Assembly (NCBI GenBank): GCA_026168455.1
Contig: CM047430.1
Coordinates: forward strand, 5,789,448-5,853,447
DNA from: Theocolax elegans
Lineage: Eukaryota > Arthropoda > Insecta > Hymenoptera > Cerocephalidae
Reading direction: 5' to 3'
Length of the DNA stretch: 64,000 nucleotides
The translations under genes were made by a program, and so were the position numbers. This document shows positions 55,092 to 64,000 of the stretch, piece after piece. A model generated the notes under the pieces. It saw only the letters and a program-made list of their open reading frames with translations. It made no database searches and was not told where the DNA came from. Each line of letters begins with the position of its first letter. The stretch's first letter is position 1.

Positions 55092-55824
55092 ACTATTATG
55101 CATTGTACTGTTGAACATACTTCGATATTAATGTGACAATTAAATTTTAACAGTAAATAAGGATTATATGGAACATCAAAACAATTATCAGCTACTCTAT
55201 TGTAATATTTACCTTTAAAATTGATTTTTTTGCCATCATTTCTTCGCATATACGATGGATATCCTGATGAATTAAAAGTTGTTTTATTATTATATCTTTT
55301 TGGAAAATTCTTCTTACATTTTTTTGTCACTTTTTCCATGCAAGGTGAACTTATGTTTTGTTCTCCACAAGGTCGTGAATCATAAACTGTTTTACAATAT
55401 TATACAACCGTGGATAGATATCTTCATTTGGAATTTCTGCATTTATGAGTGCATCAACTTTTTCTGGAGTATTGATTTTATAATTCTTATCTAAGAATAA
55501 TAGCATATGCATGTGAGGAAGTCCACGTTTTTGAAATTCGATAACATAGGTGTAAGCGATACAGTTTCCTAAAACACCTTGTTTAACTACCAATTCTTTA
55601 AATTCTTTTACTTTTTGATGAAACACTTTAACTACTAAATCTGGTCTATCAATTGCATTTTCATATTTTTCTAAATTTTCAGTTATTTCTTTCCAATTTG
55701 GATTACATGTCATAGTAATAAATAAGTCAGGTTTTCCGTAACGATTTACTAGACTCATTGAGTCAATATAATTTTGTTTTAAAAATCTTGAACTCCCAAC
55801 AAAATTTGATGGCAAAATAAACAT
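55092..55824 (-). pseudogene. Helitron Rep nuclease domain with HUH motif
   Basis: 55351-55824 contains PDLFITMTCNPNW (about residues 32-44) and GLPHMHMLLF, the His-x-His form of the HUH motif that coordinates the metal ion in rolling-circle Rep proteins. 55092-55339 continues, after a frame change near 55,345, through SSGYPSYMRRN and PYNPYLLLKFNCHINIEVC up to the insert. All expected Rep motifs before the tyrosine are present. The frame is shifted at both ends relative to its neighbours. Confidence 0.85.
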
Positions 55825-55835
55825 TTTTCCAATCT

Positions 55836-56385
55836 TTACATTTTCAGATTCTTTTTTCTATGTAAATAATCCATTACGCCTATATAATAATCGCTTCTTA
55901 AAATATCTTGGTTTTTCTTTATAAAATATAATCTTGATTGTTCAACTTTTACAAATGCATCAATTGTAAACTGTTGAGAAACTTTTCCCATATTAAGGTA
56001 TGGATTAAATCCATTTCTCATAGAAAGTCTGTAATTAAAATTGCAAACATGAAATATTCTTTTTCTTATATTTGCATTTCATATTAGGCATCCATCCATA
56101 TCCTCCATTTGGATAAATAAGTGGGTATGTCATTGGATCAGTGTGTTTACTTATTAAAGGAATACTAATTTGATTGTCATATTTTGAATATATAACTATA
56201 TCCCGCTCTGAAGTAGGCAGTCCATTTTTTCCTACAAATACCATTGCAACTTCATTACAAGTAGCTTCATTATATATATTTTTATCTAATTTTTCATTTC
56301 GTTTTATACACATGGTAACTGTTTGCGGTATAGTACCACTTTTAGCACACCGTTCTAATTCTTCTTTTTCTACCTCATACATCAT
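55836..56385 (-). pseudogene. Helitron N-terminal (Helitron_like_N) blocks
   Basis: Two frames in succession. 56035-56385 has RDIVIYSK and DPMTYPLIYPNGGYGW; 55836-56021 has QQFTIDAFVKVEQSRLYFIKKNQ and YIGVMDYL. These are the typical blocks directly before the HUH nuclease in Helitron proteins. One-base frame changes near 56,030 and 55,830 separate them from each other and from Rep. Confidence 0.82.
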
Positions 56386-58026
56386 TTTATAAGCTTAAGC
56401 ATAAGAATTAACATTTCTAATTAAGCTATCTAATTTACTTAACAATTCTAATTTTGTATCTAAATTAGTTTTAAAACTTTTTCTTTCAGCTGTAGCTAAT
56501 TCATTATCTAGAACATATAATTGTCCATATTTCCGAGCCTCACTTTCATTTGGATGTAAAGCAAAAACATTGTGATATATTTGACCACAAATTCTTATAA
56601 TTTGGGGTCCACTGCTAGATAACTTGTCATAATTAGCTCCAAAGCTTGCAAAAGCTAAAGCATTATTATATATTCGAATATTTTTGTGAAAATTAAGACT
56701 ATCTTCTGATGTACCTGTAGCTAATTGCTTTAATTTTTCTGGATAAGCAGGAATTGTTGGCATCTCTACGTTTCCCTTGTGACAACAATTAGAAAATTCT
56801 TTACCTTTTGTATATTCAAAAGCAAAATACTTAGCATTGCAATGTTTACAAGTTTCAGACATATAACCCAAATTGTTTTCGATAATTATTTTCTCATTAA
56901 AATCTATATTTGCTATTCCACCTATTATTTTGGATTTACTGAATAATTTTAGATTTTGTTCATTTTAATCAAGATACGATCTTTTAATACTTTCAAATTT
57001 TTATCTTTTTTGTGATAATTGGTTCGTCATATACGTTATAAACTTTTCCATCGTCAATTTTTAATTTTTAAGTAATATGATTGGCATTTCCATGTCTTTT
57101 ACACTTTGCATACATTTGCGCCTTTTTAAATTCTTATTTAAACGGACTTGTATTAATTTATCGATATCTTTTTTTTATTCTTGTTTAATAAATTTCTTTT
57201 CAATTTTTTATTTTCTTTTTTATTACATTGGTCATTGTCGTCATTATAATAAGCTTCTTTTTTTCGCAAAACTTCTTTTTCTCGTTCATTTTTCATTTCG
57301 TCACTATTCATTATTTGCCTTTTCAACATAGTTCGCTGTTTCCTCTTTAGTTGTTTTTCTTCTATTTTGCCATCATTAGTATTTTTACTCCTTATATAAG
57401 CTTCTTTATTTCGCAATGCTTCTTTTTCTCGATTAGTTTTTATTTCACCATTATTCATTGTTTGTCTTTTCAACATGGTTTGTTGTTCCTTTTTTAGTTG
57501 CTTTTCTTCTGTATCATTTAATTGTTTATTTTTATTTTTTGACAAAATGAACTATAACTTGGGATTTCATAATCTATTCCATTGGAGTAATAGAATCAAC
57601 GCAAACGATTTTATCTGTATTATATACATTTATTATTTTTTGTTGTTCAGAAATTAATTTTTGTTGAAAATTTTGTTCTGTTATTTTCATTTCTTCTGCA
57701 TTGAAATTTAATTCTTTTACATTAAAATTATAACTATTAATAAAGTTTTTTTGATTGGTATTGTTGAAACATTATAGTTCATACTTTGTAAAATAGGAAA
57801 CATCGTAATATTACGTGTTTCATATATTTTTAGTAAATGTAACGCATTTGGGAAATATCGAAGTTTAAATTGCATGGACATAAATTATATACAATAGAGA
57901 CAGCAAAAGCTATAGCGAAAATTCCACAATCACAGCTATTACTTTGAAATTGTACTGTTTCAAAAACAATTTTTAATTGTCGACTATCTGGAAATAATCT
58001 ATTGATATAATTTTATATTCATCTTG
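56136..58026 (-). repeat. Tandem duplication in the Helitron, copy 1
   Basis: About 1.9 kb that recurs at 58028-59927. The copies meet where TTCATCTTG (end of copy 1) joins ATCAGTGTG (start of copy 2). The sequence from about 57,000 to 58,440 has many one-base homopolymer differences from the matching copy (for example eight T versus nine T near 57,170, and CACTTTTCATT versus CACTTTCATT). The outer halves are clean. Confidence 0.88.
56395..56871 (-). pseudogene. Helitron N-terminal zinc-finger region (duplication copy 1)
   Basis: MSETCKHCNAKYF, then SNCCHKGNVEMP forms a C-x2-C…C-C type zinc finger as in the N terminus of Helitron Rep proteins, followed by the conserved PQIIRICGQIYHNVFALHP block. 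It is the clean version of the region also present, with errors, at 58,268-58,760. A TAA at 56,395 ends the frame just before MMYEVEKEE. Confidence 0.75.
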
Positions 58027-58431
58027 TATCAGTGTGTTTACTTATTAAGGTAATACTAATTTGATTGTCATATTTTGAATTAATATAAACTTATCCCGCT
58101 CTGAAGTAGGCAGTCCATTTTTTCTACAAATACCATTGACAACTTCATTACAAGTAGCTTCATTATATATATTTTTATCTAATTTTTCATTCGTTTTTAT
58201 ACACATGGTAACTGTTTGCGGTATAGTACCACTTTTAGCACAACGTTCTAATTCTTCTTTTTCTACCTCATACATCATTTTATAAGCTTAAGCATAAGAA
58301 TTAACATTCTAATTAAGCTATCTAATTTACTTAAACAATTCTAATTTTGTATCTAAATTAGTTTTAAAACTTTTTCTTTCAGCTGTAGCTAATTCATTAT
58401 CTAGAACATATAATTGTCCATATTTCGAGCC

Positions 58432-59442
58432 TCACTTTTCATTTGGATGTAAAGCAAAAACATTGTGATATATTTGACCACAAATTCTTATAATTTGGGG
58501 TCCACTGCTAGATAACTTGTCATAATTAGCTCCAAAGCTTGCAAAAGCTAAAGCATTATTATATATTCGAATATTTTTGTGAAAATTAAGACTATCTTCT
58601 GATGTACCTGTAGCTAATTGCTTTAATTTTTCTGGATAAGCAGGAATTGTTGGCATCTCTACGTTTCCCTTGTGACAACAATTAGAAAATTCTTTACCTT
58701 TTGTATATTCAAAAGCAAAATACTTAGCATTGCAATGTTTACAAGTTTCAGACATATAACCCAAATTGTTTTCGATAATTATTTTCTCATTAAAATCTAT
58801 ATTTGCTATTCCACCTATTATTTTGGATTTACTGAATAATTTTAGATTTTGTTCATTTTTAATCAAGATACGATCTTTTAATACTTTCAAATTTTTATCT
58901 TTTTTTGTGATAATTGGTTCGTCATATACGTTATAAACTTTTCCATCGTCAATTTTTAATTTTTTAAGTAATATGATTGGCATTTCCATGTCTTTTACAC
59001 TTTGCATACATTTGCGCCTTTTTAAATTCTTATTTAAACGGACTTGTATTAATTTATCGATATCTTTTTTTTTATTCTTGTTTAATAAATTTCTTTTCAA
59101 TTTTTTATTTTCTTTTTTATTACATTGGTCATTGTCGTCATTATAATAAGCTTCTTTTTTTCGCAAAACTTCTTTTTCTCGTTCATTTTTCATTTCGTCA
59201 CTATTCATTATTTGCCTTTTCAACATAGTTCGCTGTTTCCTCTTTAGTTGTTTTTCTTCTATTTTGCCATCATTAGTATTTTTACTCCTTATATAAGCTT
59301 CTTTATTTCGCAATGCTTCTTTTTCTCGATTAGTTTTTATTTCACCATTATTCATTGTTTGTCTTTTCAACATGGTTTGTTGTTCCTTTTTTAGTTGCTT
59401 TTCTTCTGTATCATTTAATTGTTTATTTTTATTTTTTGACAA
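58432..59442 (-). pseudogene. Basic repeat-containing linker and zinc finger of the Helitron protein (copy 2)
   Basis: Residues about 12-60 and 61-105 are two copies of a lysine/glutamate-rich unit (EEKQLKKEQQTMLKRQ and EEKQLKRKQRTMLKRQ) that probably form a coiled coil. A lysine-rich segment follows, and then the zinc finger MSETCKHCNAKYF. The start is at a TTG and the frame overlaps the peptidase frame by 28 bases. One missing A in the run at about 59,432 separates the two frames, and both duplication copies share this, so peptidase and Rep may once have been one polyprotein. Confidence 0.75.
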
Positions 59443-60227
59443 AATGAACTATAACTTGGGATTTCATAATCTATTTCCATTGGAGTAATAGAATCAACGC
59501 AAACGATTTTATCTGTATTATATACATTTATTATTTTTTGTTGTTCAGAAATTAATTTTTGTTGAAAATTTTGTTCTGTTATTTTCATTTCTTCTGCATT
59601 GAAATTTAATTCTTTTACATTAAAATTATAACTATTAATAAAGTTTTTTTTGATTGGTATTGTTGAAACATTATAGTTCATACTTTGTAAAATAGGAAAC
59701 ATCGTAATATTACGTGTTTCATATATTTTTAGTAAATGTAAACGCATTTGGGAAATATCGAAGTTTAAATTGCATGGACATAAATTATATACAATAGAGA
59801 CAGCAAAAGCTATAGCGAAAATTCCACAATCACAGCTATTACTTTGAAATTGTACTGTTTCAAAAACAATTTTTAATTGTCGACTATCTGGAAATAATCT
59901 ATTGATATAAATTTTATATTCATCTTGCAAATATTTAGCATTCAAACTATCATAAATGTGTATCGTTCCATTATTGTAATACATACAAATCCAATGCCCT
60001 TTTTCATAATTTCCAGAAAATAATAATTGAATGTATTTTTTATTCAATGGAACCGAGTTAATATTATCCGCTTTTTGAACTAAAATAGTTGCTTGCATAT
60101 TAAATGGAGTACATGATTTAAGAATGTTATTAAATTCTAATATGTGTGCATCATTCAACATAGAAGCATCGCCGCTATATGATCCAGTTCCTTTTACATT
60201 TAATTTTTGTTCTTCTGTCAAACCCAT
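59415..60227 (-). CDS. Ulp1-like (C48) cysteine peptidase domain of the Helitron
   Basis: 270 residues with an ATG at 60225-60227. GHWICMYY (His78, Trp79), an aspartate in HIYDSLN (Asp93), and QSNSCDCGIF (Gln128 and Cys134) match the catalytic His-Asp-Gln-Cys set of C48 peptidases of the Ulp1/SENP/adenain group. Such peptidases cleave SUMO-like proteins or viral/transposon polyproteins. The C-terminal 110 residues have no recognised domain. An active role in processing the Helitron protein is inferred from position only. The catalytic residues are intact, so it may be functional apart from the frame break that follows. Confidence 0.78.
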   Translation of the reverse strand: MGLTEEQKLNVKGTGSYSGDASMLNDAHILEFNNILKSCTPFNMQATILVQKADNINSVPLNKKYIQLLFSGNYEKGHWICMYYNNGTIHIYDSLNAKYLQDEYKIYINRLFPDSRQLKIVFETVQFQSNSCDCGIFAIAFAVSIVYNLCPCNLNFDISQMRLHLLKIYETRNITMFPILQSMNYNVSTIPIKKNFINSYNFNVKELNFNAEEMKITEQNFQQKLISEQQKIINVYNTDKIVCVDSITPMEIDYEIPSYSSFCQKIKINN

Positions 60228-60811
60228 TATAAAAATGGTTTATTCTACAAAATAATTCACTGTTATAATAATAAACTTAATAATTTGTTTAAATTGATTA
60301 ATAATTATTATAACTTTTTAATTTTTTTAAACGATTATTTTAAATTTTTTATAAATACTTTTTTGTAAAGCTGAAAAAAGTAAAATATAAATTAGTAATA
60401 ATAGTATTTATATAAAAATATTTTTAACCAAAACGTCCCAAATTGTTTTTCCCGTTCAACTATCTGTTTCTTAAAGAAAAATTCAACTGTTCGATTCGAA
60501 AATATCATTTCTGATGAGTTTTTTCCGCTCTTTCGAAATTCGGCCATATTTGCGATATATGTAAGTGTTTTTATAATACAACTGCTTAAGCAAATCAAAA
60601 TGCGATCAATACCTTATTCAGATCGTGCTAAATCGTTGGATTTGGAAGCATAAATGCTCATACTTAACTGGTAATTTAATTAGTAGAGTCTAATTCAAAA
60701 TAGCGACCACTGAAGTAGCCATGTTTGAACATAAACTTAATAACAAAACTTTGAATTTTTTCTCAATAACGATCCACTCTGCAGAAAATGGTATGCAACA
60801 AAAAGTACTTA
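60228..60811. other. AT-rich spacer upstream of the Helitron protease
   Basis: It should contain the Helitron promoter and, further out, its 5' TC terminus; neither was identified. No other gene. Confidence 0.4.
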
Positions 60812-61487
60812 CTAGGAGAGGCCACGGCCTTTAGAAAACGGATTTTAATCAAACTCTGAGATATGCTTTGTAATACAAAAATATAAAGAAATCCAGATTT
60901 CTAGACTTTAACGCGTTAATTTACCAAAGTTGTAAGCTAATAAGGTAAATTTATAAATAAAATTACTTCCAATTTAATTGATTATAACTCAAAAACAAAT
61001 GAATATAAACAATTAAACCAGGAAATATAAGACAATTGAGATCAAGTAGATATGGTTTAAAAAAAATAAGCTCAAATCGGTCAATTTGCGTCCAAGTTAT
61101 AGAGAAAATAAGAAATAATATAAATTTTGGGCAAAAAAATCAACAAATTTTTAATAGTAAATTTTGGGTAAATATTCTACTATTTCTTATTTTCTCTACA
61201 ACTTTGAGGCAAATTGACCGATTTGAGCTTATTTCTTTTTAAACCATATCTACTTGATCTCAATTGTCTTATATTTCCTGGTTTGATTGTTTATCTTTAT
61301 TTGTTTTTGAGTTATAAGCAATTAAATTGGAAGTAATTTTATTTATAAATTTACCTTATTAGCTTACAACTTTGGTAAATTAACGCGTTAGGGTCTAGCA
61401 GTCTGTATTTCTTTATATTTTTGTATTACAAAGCATATCTCAGAGTTTGGTTAAGATCCGTTTTCCAAAGGCCATGGCCTCTCCTAG
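60812..61487. mobile_element. Foldback element with CTAGGAG ends and TTA target duplication
   Basis: CTAGGAGAGGCCACGGCCTTT at the left is inverted at the right (GGCCATGGCCTCTCCTAG). TTA lies outside both ends (60809-60811 and 61488-61490). The arms of about 305 bases pair almost completely around a loop of about 60. A TTA-type 3-bp duplication is usual for PIF/Harbinger elements; the family is otherwise undetermined. Confidence 0.8.
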
Positions 61488-61504
61488 TTAGTTCAAAACA
61501 AGGT

Positions 61505-61750
61505 GATTTTTTCGATTTATAGTGAACAAACCATTTAATTTATTTAATTGGCGACGTTTCGATGGAAGTCCTCCATCCTCATCAGGCTATACCTTTATTG
61601 AAACAATCATTTATTACACCAAGGTTTTACAACTTTGCAAGTTTATGTATGCATACGTATAATTTTTTACTATTTGGTCAAGTTAATACACATACGTGAC
61701 ATTTCGCAAAATTTCCATACTATCTCTGATATGTCGCTCTATAATCAAAG
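61505..61750 (-). mobile_element. Penelope-type terminal repeat, isolated
   Basis: It aligns with the left arm at 920-1165: GAACAAACCATTTAATTTATTTAATTGGCGACG, then CATCAGGCTATACCTTT, and TGTCGCTCTATAAT at the far end. No Penelope gene is next to it. Confidence 0.7.
61550..61592 (-). other. Hammerhead-ribozyme-like motif in Penelope-type repeat
   Basis: Minus strand: CTGATGA, one G, stem GATGGA/TCCATC with loop GGACT, then GAAAC and GTCGCC. This is the best-preserved of the three copies in this window (the others at 962 and 2771). Compensated conservation of both stem halves between the two good copies supports a folded RNA. Confidence 0.5.
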
Positions 61751-64000
61751 GCATAAGCAAGTAGCAAACATCAGAGTATGAATTTTCACTAAGATTGAGG
61801 TTATAAAACTTAGTTTACCTTTCTTCTTTGAATCAGCCATATATAACATCATATTTCTGATCAATAAAGAAATAAATAAATAAATTAATAATTGAATACA
61901 GCACCCATAACACCAATCAAGCAAAAAGCAGTCAAAGTTAATAAAAATTTAAGAAATACAAAATTGTGTTAGTTATATCACAGAGAGTTTGTAAAGCTAT
62001 AATTCAAATTTTTGTGACCCGTCATTATACAAATAATGTGTCGCTTAGCCCAACTTTTCTTTTGAACCAATTGTGTGGACGAAAAGAAACAATTTATATC
62101 AAAAAGTACTCAAGATTAGTCAAAAAACATGCGTGTATTTTTTAAGAATTTTTCGAAGATTTAATTATGTTTATTTAATCATTTTTTGAAAATACAATTC
62201 CTTTTATAATTTATAACATTTTTTTATCAATTCTGAACATTTTTTGTTAAATAAAATGTTTTTGCAAAGTGTACCCTTATTAAATTTTATTATGGACAAA
62301 CATGGCTATTTTGGTGGCCACCATTTTAAATTTCGTTAAACTAACCTTTTTATCATTTAGTATAGGTGTATGCCACTAGATCGAACGATTTAGTAGTATC
62401 CGAATAAGGTTTCAAGCTCAGAAACAATATTACCTGTAAACATTTTTTAAATTTACGTATTTTATTTATTTAAAAAAATGTATTGCATAACCGGTTACAT
62501 ACACTCGGCAACAAAATTAACGCAACACTAAATCTTCACTAAAAAGGCGCAAATTCGAAGATCGATACTTTAGGTAAAAATTGCTGTAAGGAGGTCAATT
62601 TTTTTAAATTAAAGCTTAAAATTTCTATTTTAAAGGTAGTTTTCCATCAACTCAAACTACTGGATATTATTGTGAAAGAAATTTACTAGGTTCTTAAAAC
62701 TCTAACAAATGTTATGGAATCATTCTTGACCCCGATTGCCGAACAAATTTTAAAATAAAAAATATTTAAAATTCTTTCGCTATATACCCTGTGTATATAG
62801 GTGAACAGTTATGTCACCAGTTTGGTTACTATTATCAATACTTTCATGTACAGAAACGCTGCATATATTAATGTATAAACGAGGTATTAAAGTTAAAGGT
62901 TTGTACTTTCTAATGGTAGCAAGAAAAGTACAGGTAGCCAAATTAATTTAATAGATTTGATACAAAAAGTATCAAAAGCAAGAAGTAGATCGTTGAACGA
63001 ACATAAAAAAATTTAGAGTGTTTTGGCTAAAAACGAATTAATTTAGTGAACTAAATATAATTAGTATAAATTTAATATTCTATTTCATAAATACTAAATA
63101 ACAATGCATAGTTCTTAATCTTAAGTAATGAGAAATTACGCCACTAAAACTATTAACGCGTAAATGCCTACTTTTGTGTACACATTTTCAAGTACCTAAT
63201 TATATTGTGAAAATAAAGTTATTTTTGTCCAAATCTTACGTAGAAAGTTTTCGAACGTGCCCTCTCAGAATCAGCCACTTATTTTGTAAAAAGAATTTGA
63301 TTACTTTATTAATTTCGACTTTTTAGAAACAACATTTAAAATTTGATGTATATTTTATTTTTAAATTAACAAGTGGATTCGAGCGCGCTACGCGCGCCTA
63401 CTGCAATTTTCTTCGATTATTTAACTTCTTATTTGATTAACCCCTTTAAAAGTTTTAAGACAATTGATGATCAAATTCGAATTTCGAGATCAAGATTAGT
63501 GATTTTCGATTCGAGCGCTTAATCAATTATAAGATAGGATTTTTGTTGTTGTTCCTGAATTTAAATAATTATATTACCGACAGAAATCGCGATCCGAAAA
63601 TCTGATGTTTATAAAATCTAGGTATTAAACTTTTATTTCTTCCTAATTTTATCAAAATGGCGGCTTTTGTTAAACAACGTTATTTCATACTTTGTAATGA
63701 AATTTGTTAACTTTACGAAAAAATGTGTTTTGTTCTTGAACATTTTTTATAAAGCTAATATTTTACTTGTATTTTGATAAAATAGTAAGGCAAAGTTTTC
63801 TTGAAAACGGATAGACCGATTCGTCTGAAATTTTAATGGCTTCTAAAAATACAAAAAGAAAGAGTAACAACACATTAAAATTTTGAAAATTAATATAGTA
63901 TTGAAAATAACTAAAAACCGTTAATCTTATTATGAACAAATAAAAATTCATTATAAACATGTTTAATGTTGCGATTACTGTTTGGTCCTCCTTTCCTGTT
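61751..64000. other. AT-rich terminal stretch with one mariner-like end
   Basis: No gene recognised in 2.2 kb. At 62,500-62,530 the sequence TACACTCGGCAACAAAATTA, then ACGCAAC resembles a Tc1/mariner terminal repeat, but no inverted partner or transposase was found. A GCGCGCTACGCGCGC palindrome lies near 63,382-63,398. Confidence 0.45.

Larger units (their letters stand above)
51919..60227 (-). mobile_element. Helitron-type element with Ulp1-like protease, Rep and helicase
   Basis: Read on the minus strand: a C48 peptidase-like frame (59415-60227), a basic repeat-rich linker and zinc-finger region (58432-59442, duplicated at 56395-57545), Helitron N-terminal blocks (56035-56385 and 55836-56021), the HUH nuclease (55351-55824), a GC-rich insert (54302-55091), the rest of Rep (53872-54301) and a PIF1-type helicase (51919-53865). 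Rep followed by PIF1 helicase is the hallmark of Helitrons, which replicate by rolling circle. The termini were not found. A 1.9-kb tandem duplication and several frameshifts break the reading. Confidence 0.85.

Noticed and set aside
62500..62530. A complete mariner element starting at the TIR-like sequence
   Set aside because: No inverted partner and no transposase were found before the end of the window.

Overview
The window looks like repeat-rich, AT-rich insect nuclear DNA, possibly hymenopteran, although the order is my guess. It contains Penelope-like, jockey-like and R1-like retroelements, BEL/Pao and Ty3/gypsy LTR elements, a Helitron, a DD41D mariner relic and many foldback elements. 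There is no bacterial-style gene order and no rRNA gene. I recognise no ordinary single-copy host gene in 64 kb. Nearly everything that can be identified is a transposable element or its debris, much of it nested.

Layout. 0-9 kb: a LINE tail, a decayed Penelope-like element between long inverted arms, a near-perfect palindromic element split by a solo LTR, a second foldback element, and a DD41D mariner transposase relic. 9-12.6 kb: degenerate AT-rich repeats, short palindromes and a second solo LTR. 12.6-26.5 kb: a 13.8-kb Ty3/gypsy-type retrotransposon on the minus strand with near-identical LTRs and a 4-bp target duplication; its body is broken and carries a 3.9-kb leader. 26.5-31 kb: a foldback element with a tRNA-derived SINE in its loop, then a third solo LTR. 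33-37 kb: a BEL/Pao pol relic and two head-to-tail R1-clade LINE relics. 37.1-44.2 kb: an apparently intact two-gene DNA transposon inserted in the second R1 relic. 45-49 kb: an LTR relic with an insert, and jockey-type LINE pieces. 50.7-51.4 kb: a miniature element. 51.9-60.2 kb: a minus-strand Helitron-type element. 60.8-64 kb: another foldback element, a Penelope terminal repeat, and unassigned AT-rich DNA.

Best candidate for a less-described system: the 7.1-kb transposon at 37,103-44,232. It has terminal inverted repeats starting CACGG and a TA target duplication. It carries an eight-exon gene whose conceptual splice product is 513 residues with an N-terminal SAM-like domain. An intact 690-residue CACTA/EnSpm-like transposase follows 133 bp later. 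Removing the element and one TA restores the reading frame of the R1 reverse transcriptase around it, which fixes the boundaries to the base. The gene pair is formally like the two-protein plan of plant CACTA elements; that functional analogy is inference.

The Helitron-type element is also notable. A Ulp1-like (C48) cysteine peptidase reading frame lies upstream of the Rep and PIF1-type helicase domains, and a GC-rich hairpin island interrupts the nuclease gene near its expected tyrosine motif.

Caution: three direct tandem duplications (about 0.98, 1.0 and 1.9 kb) occur in the two large minus-strand elements. Each has small indels concentrated near its internal junction, which suggests long-read assembly errors, so some frameshifts here may be technical. 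All calls come from reading the sequence by eye; no database search was possible.
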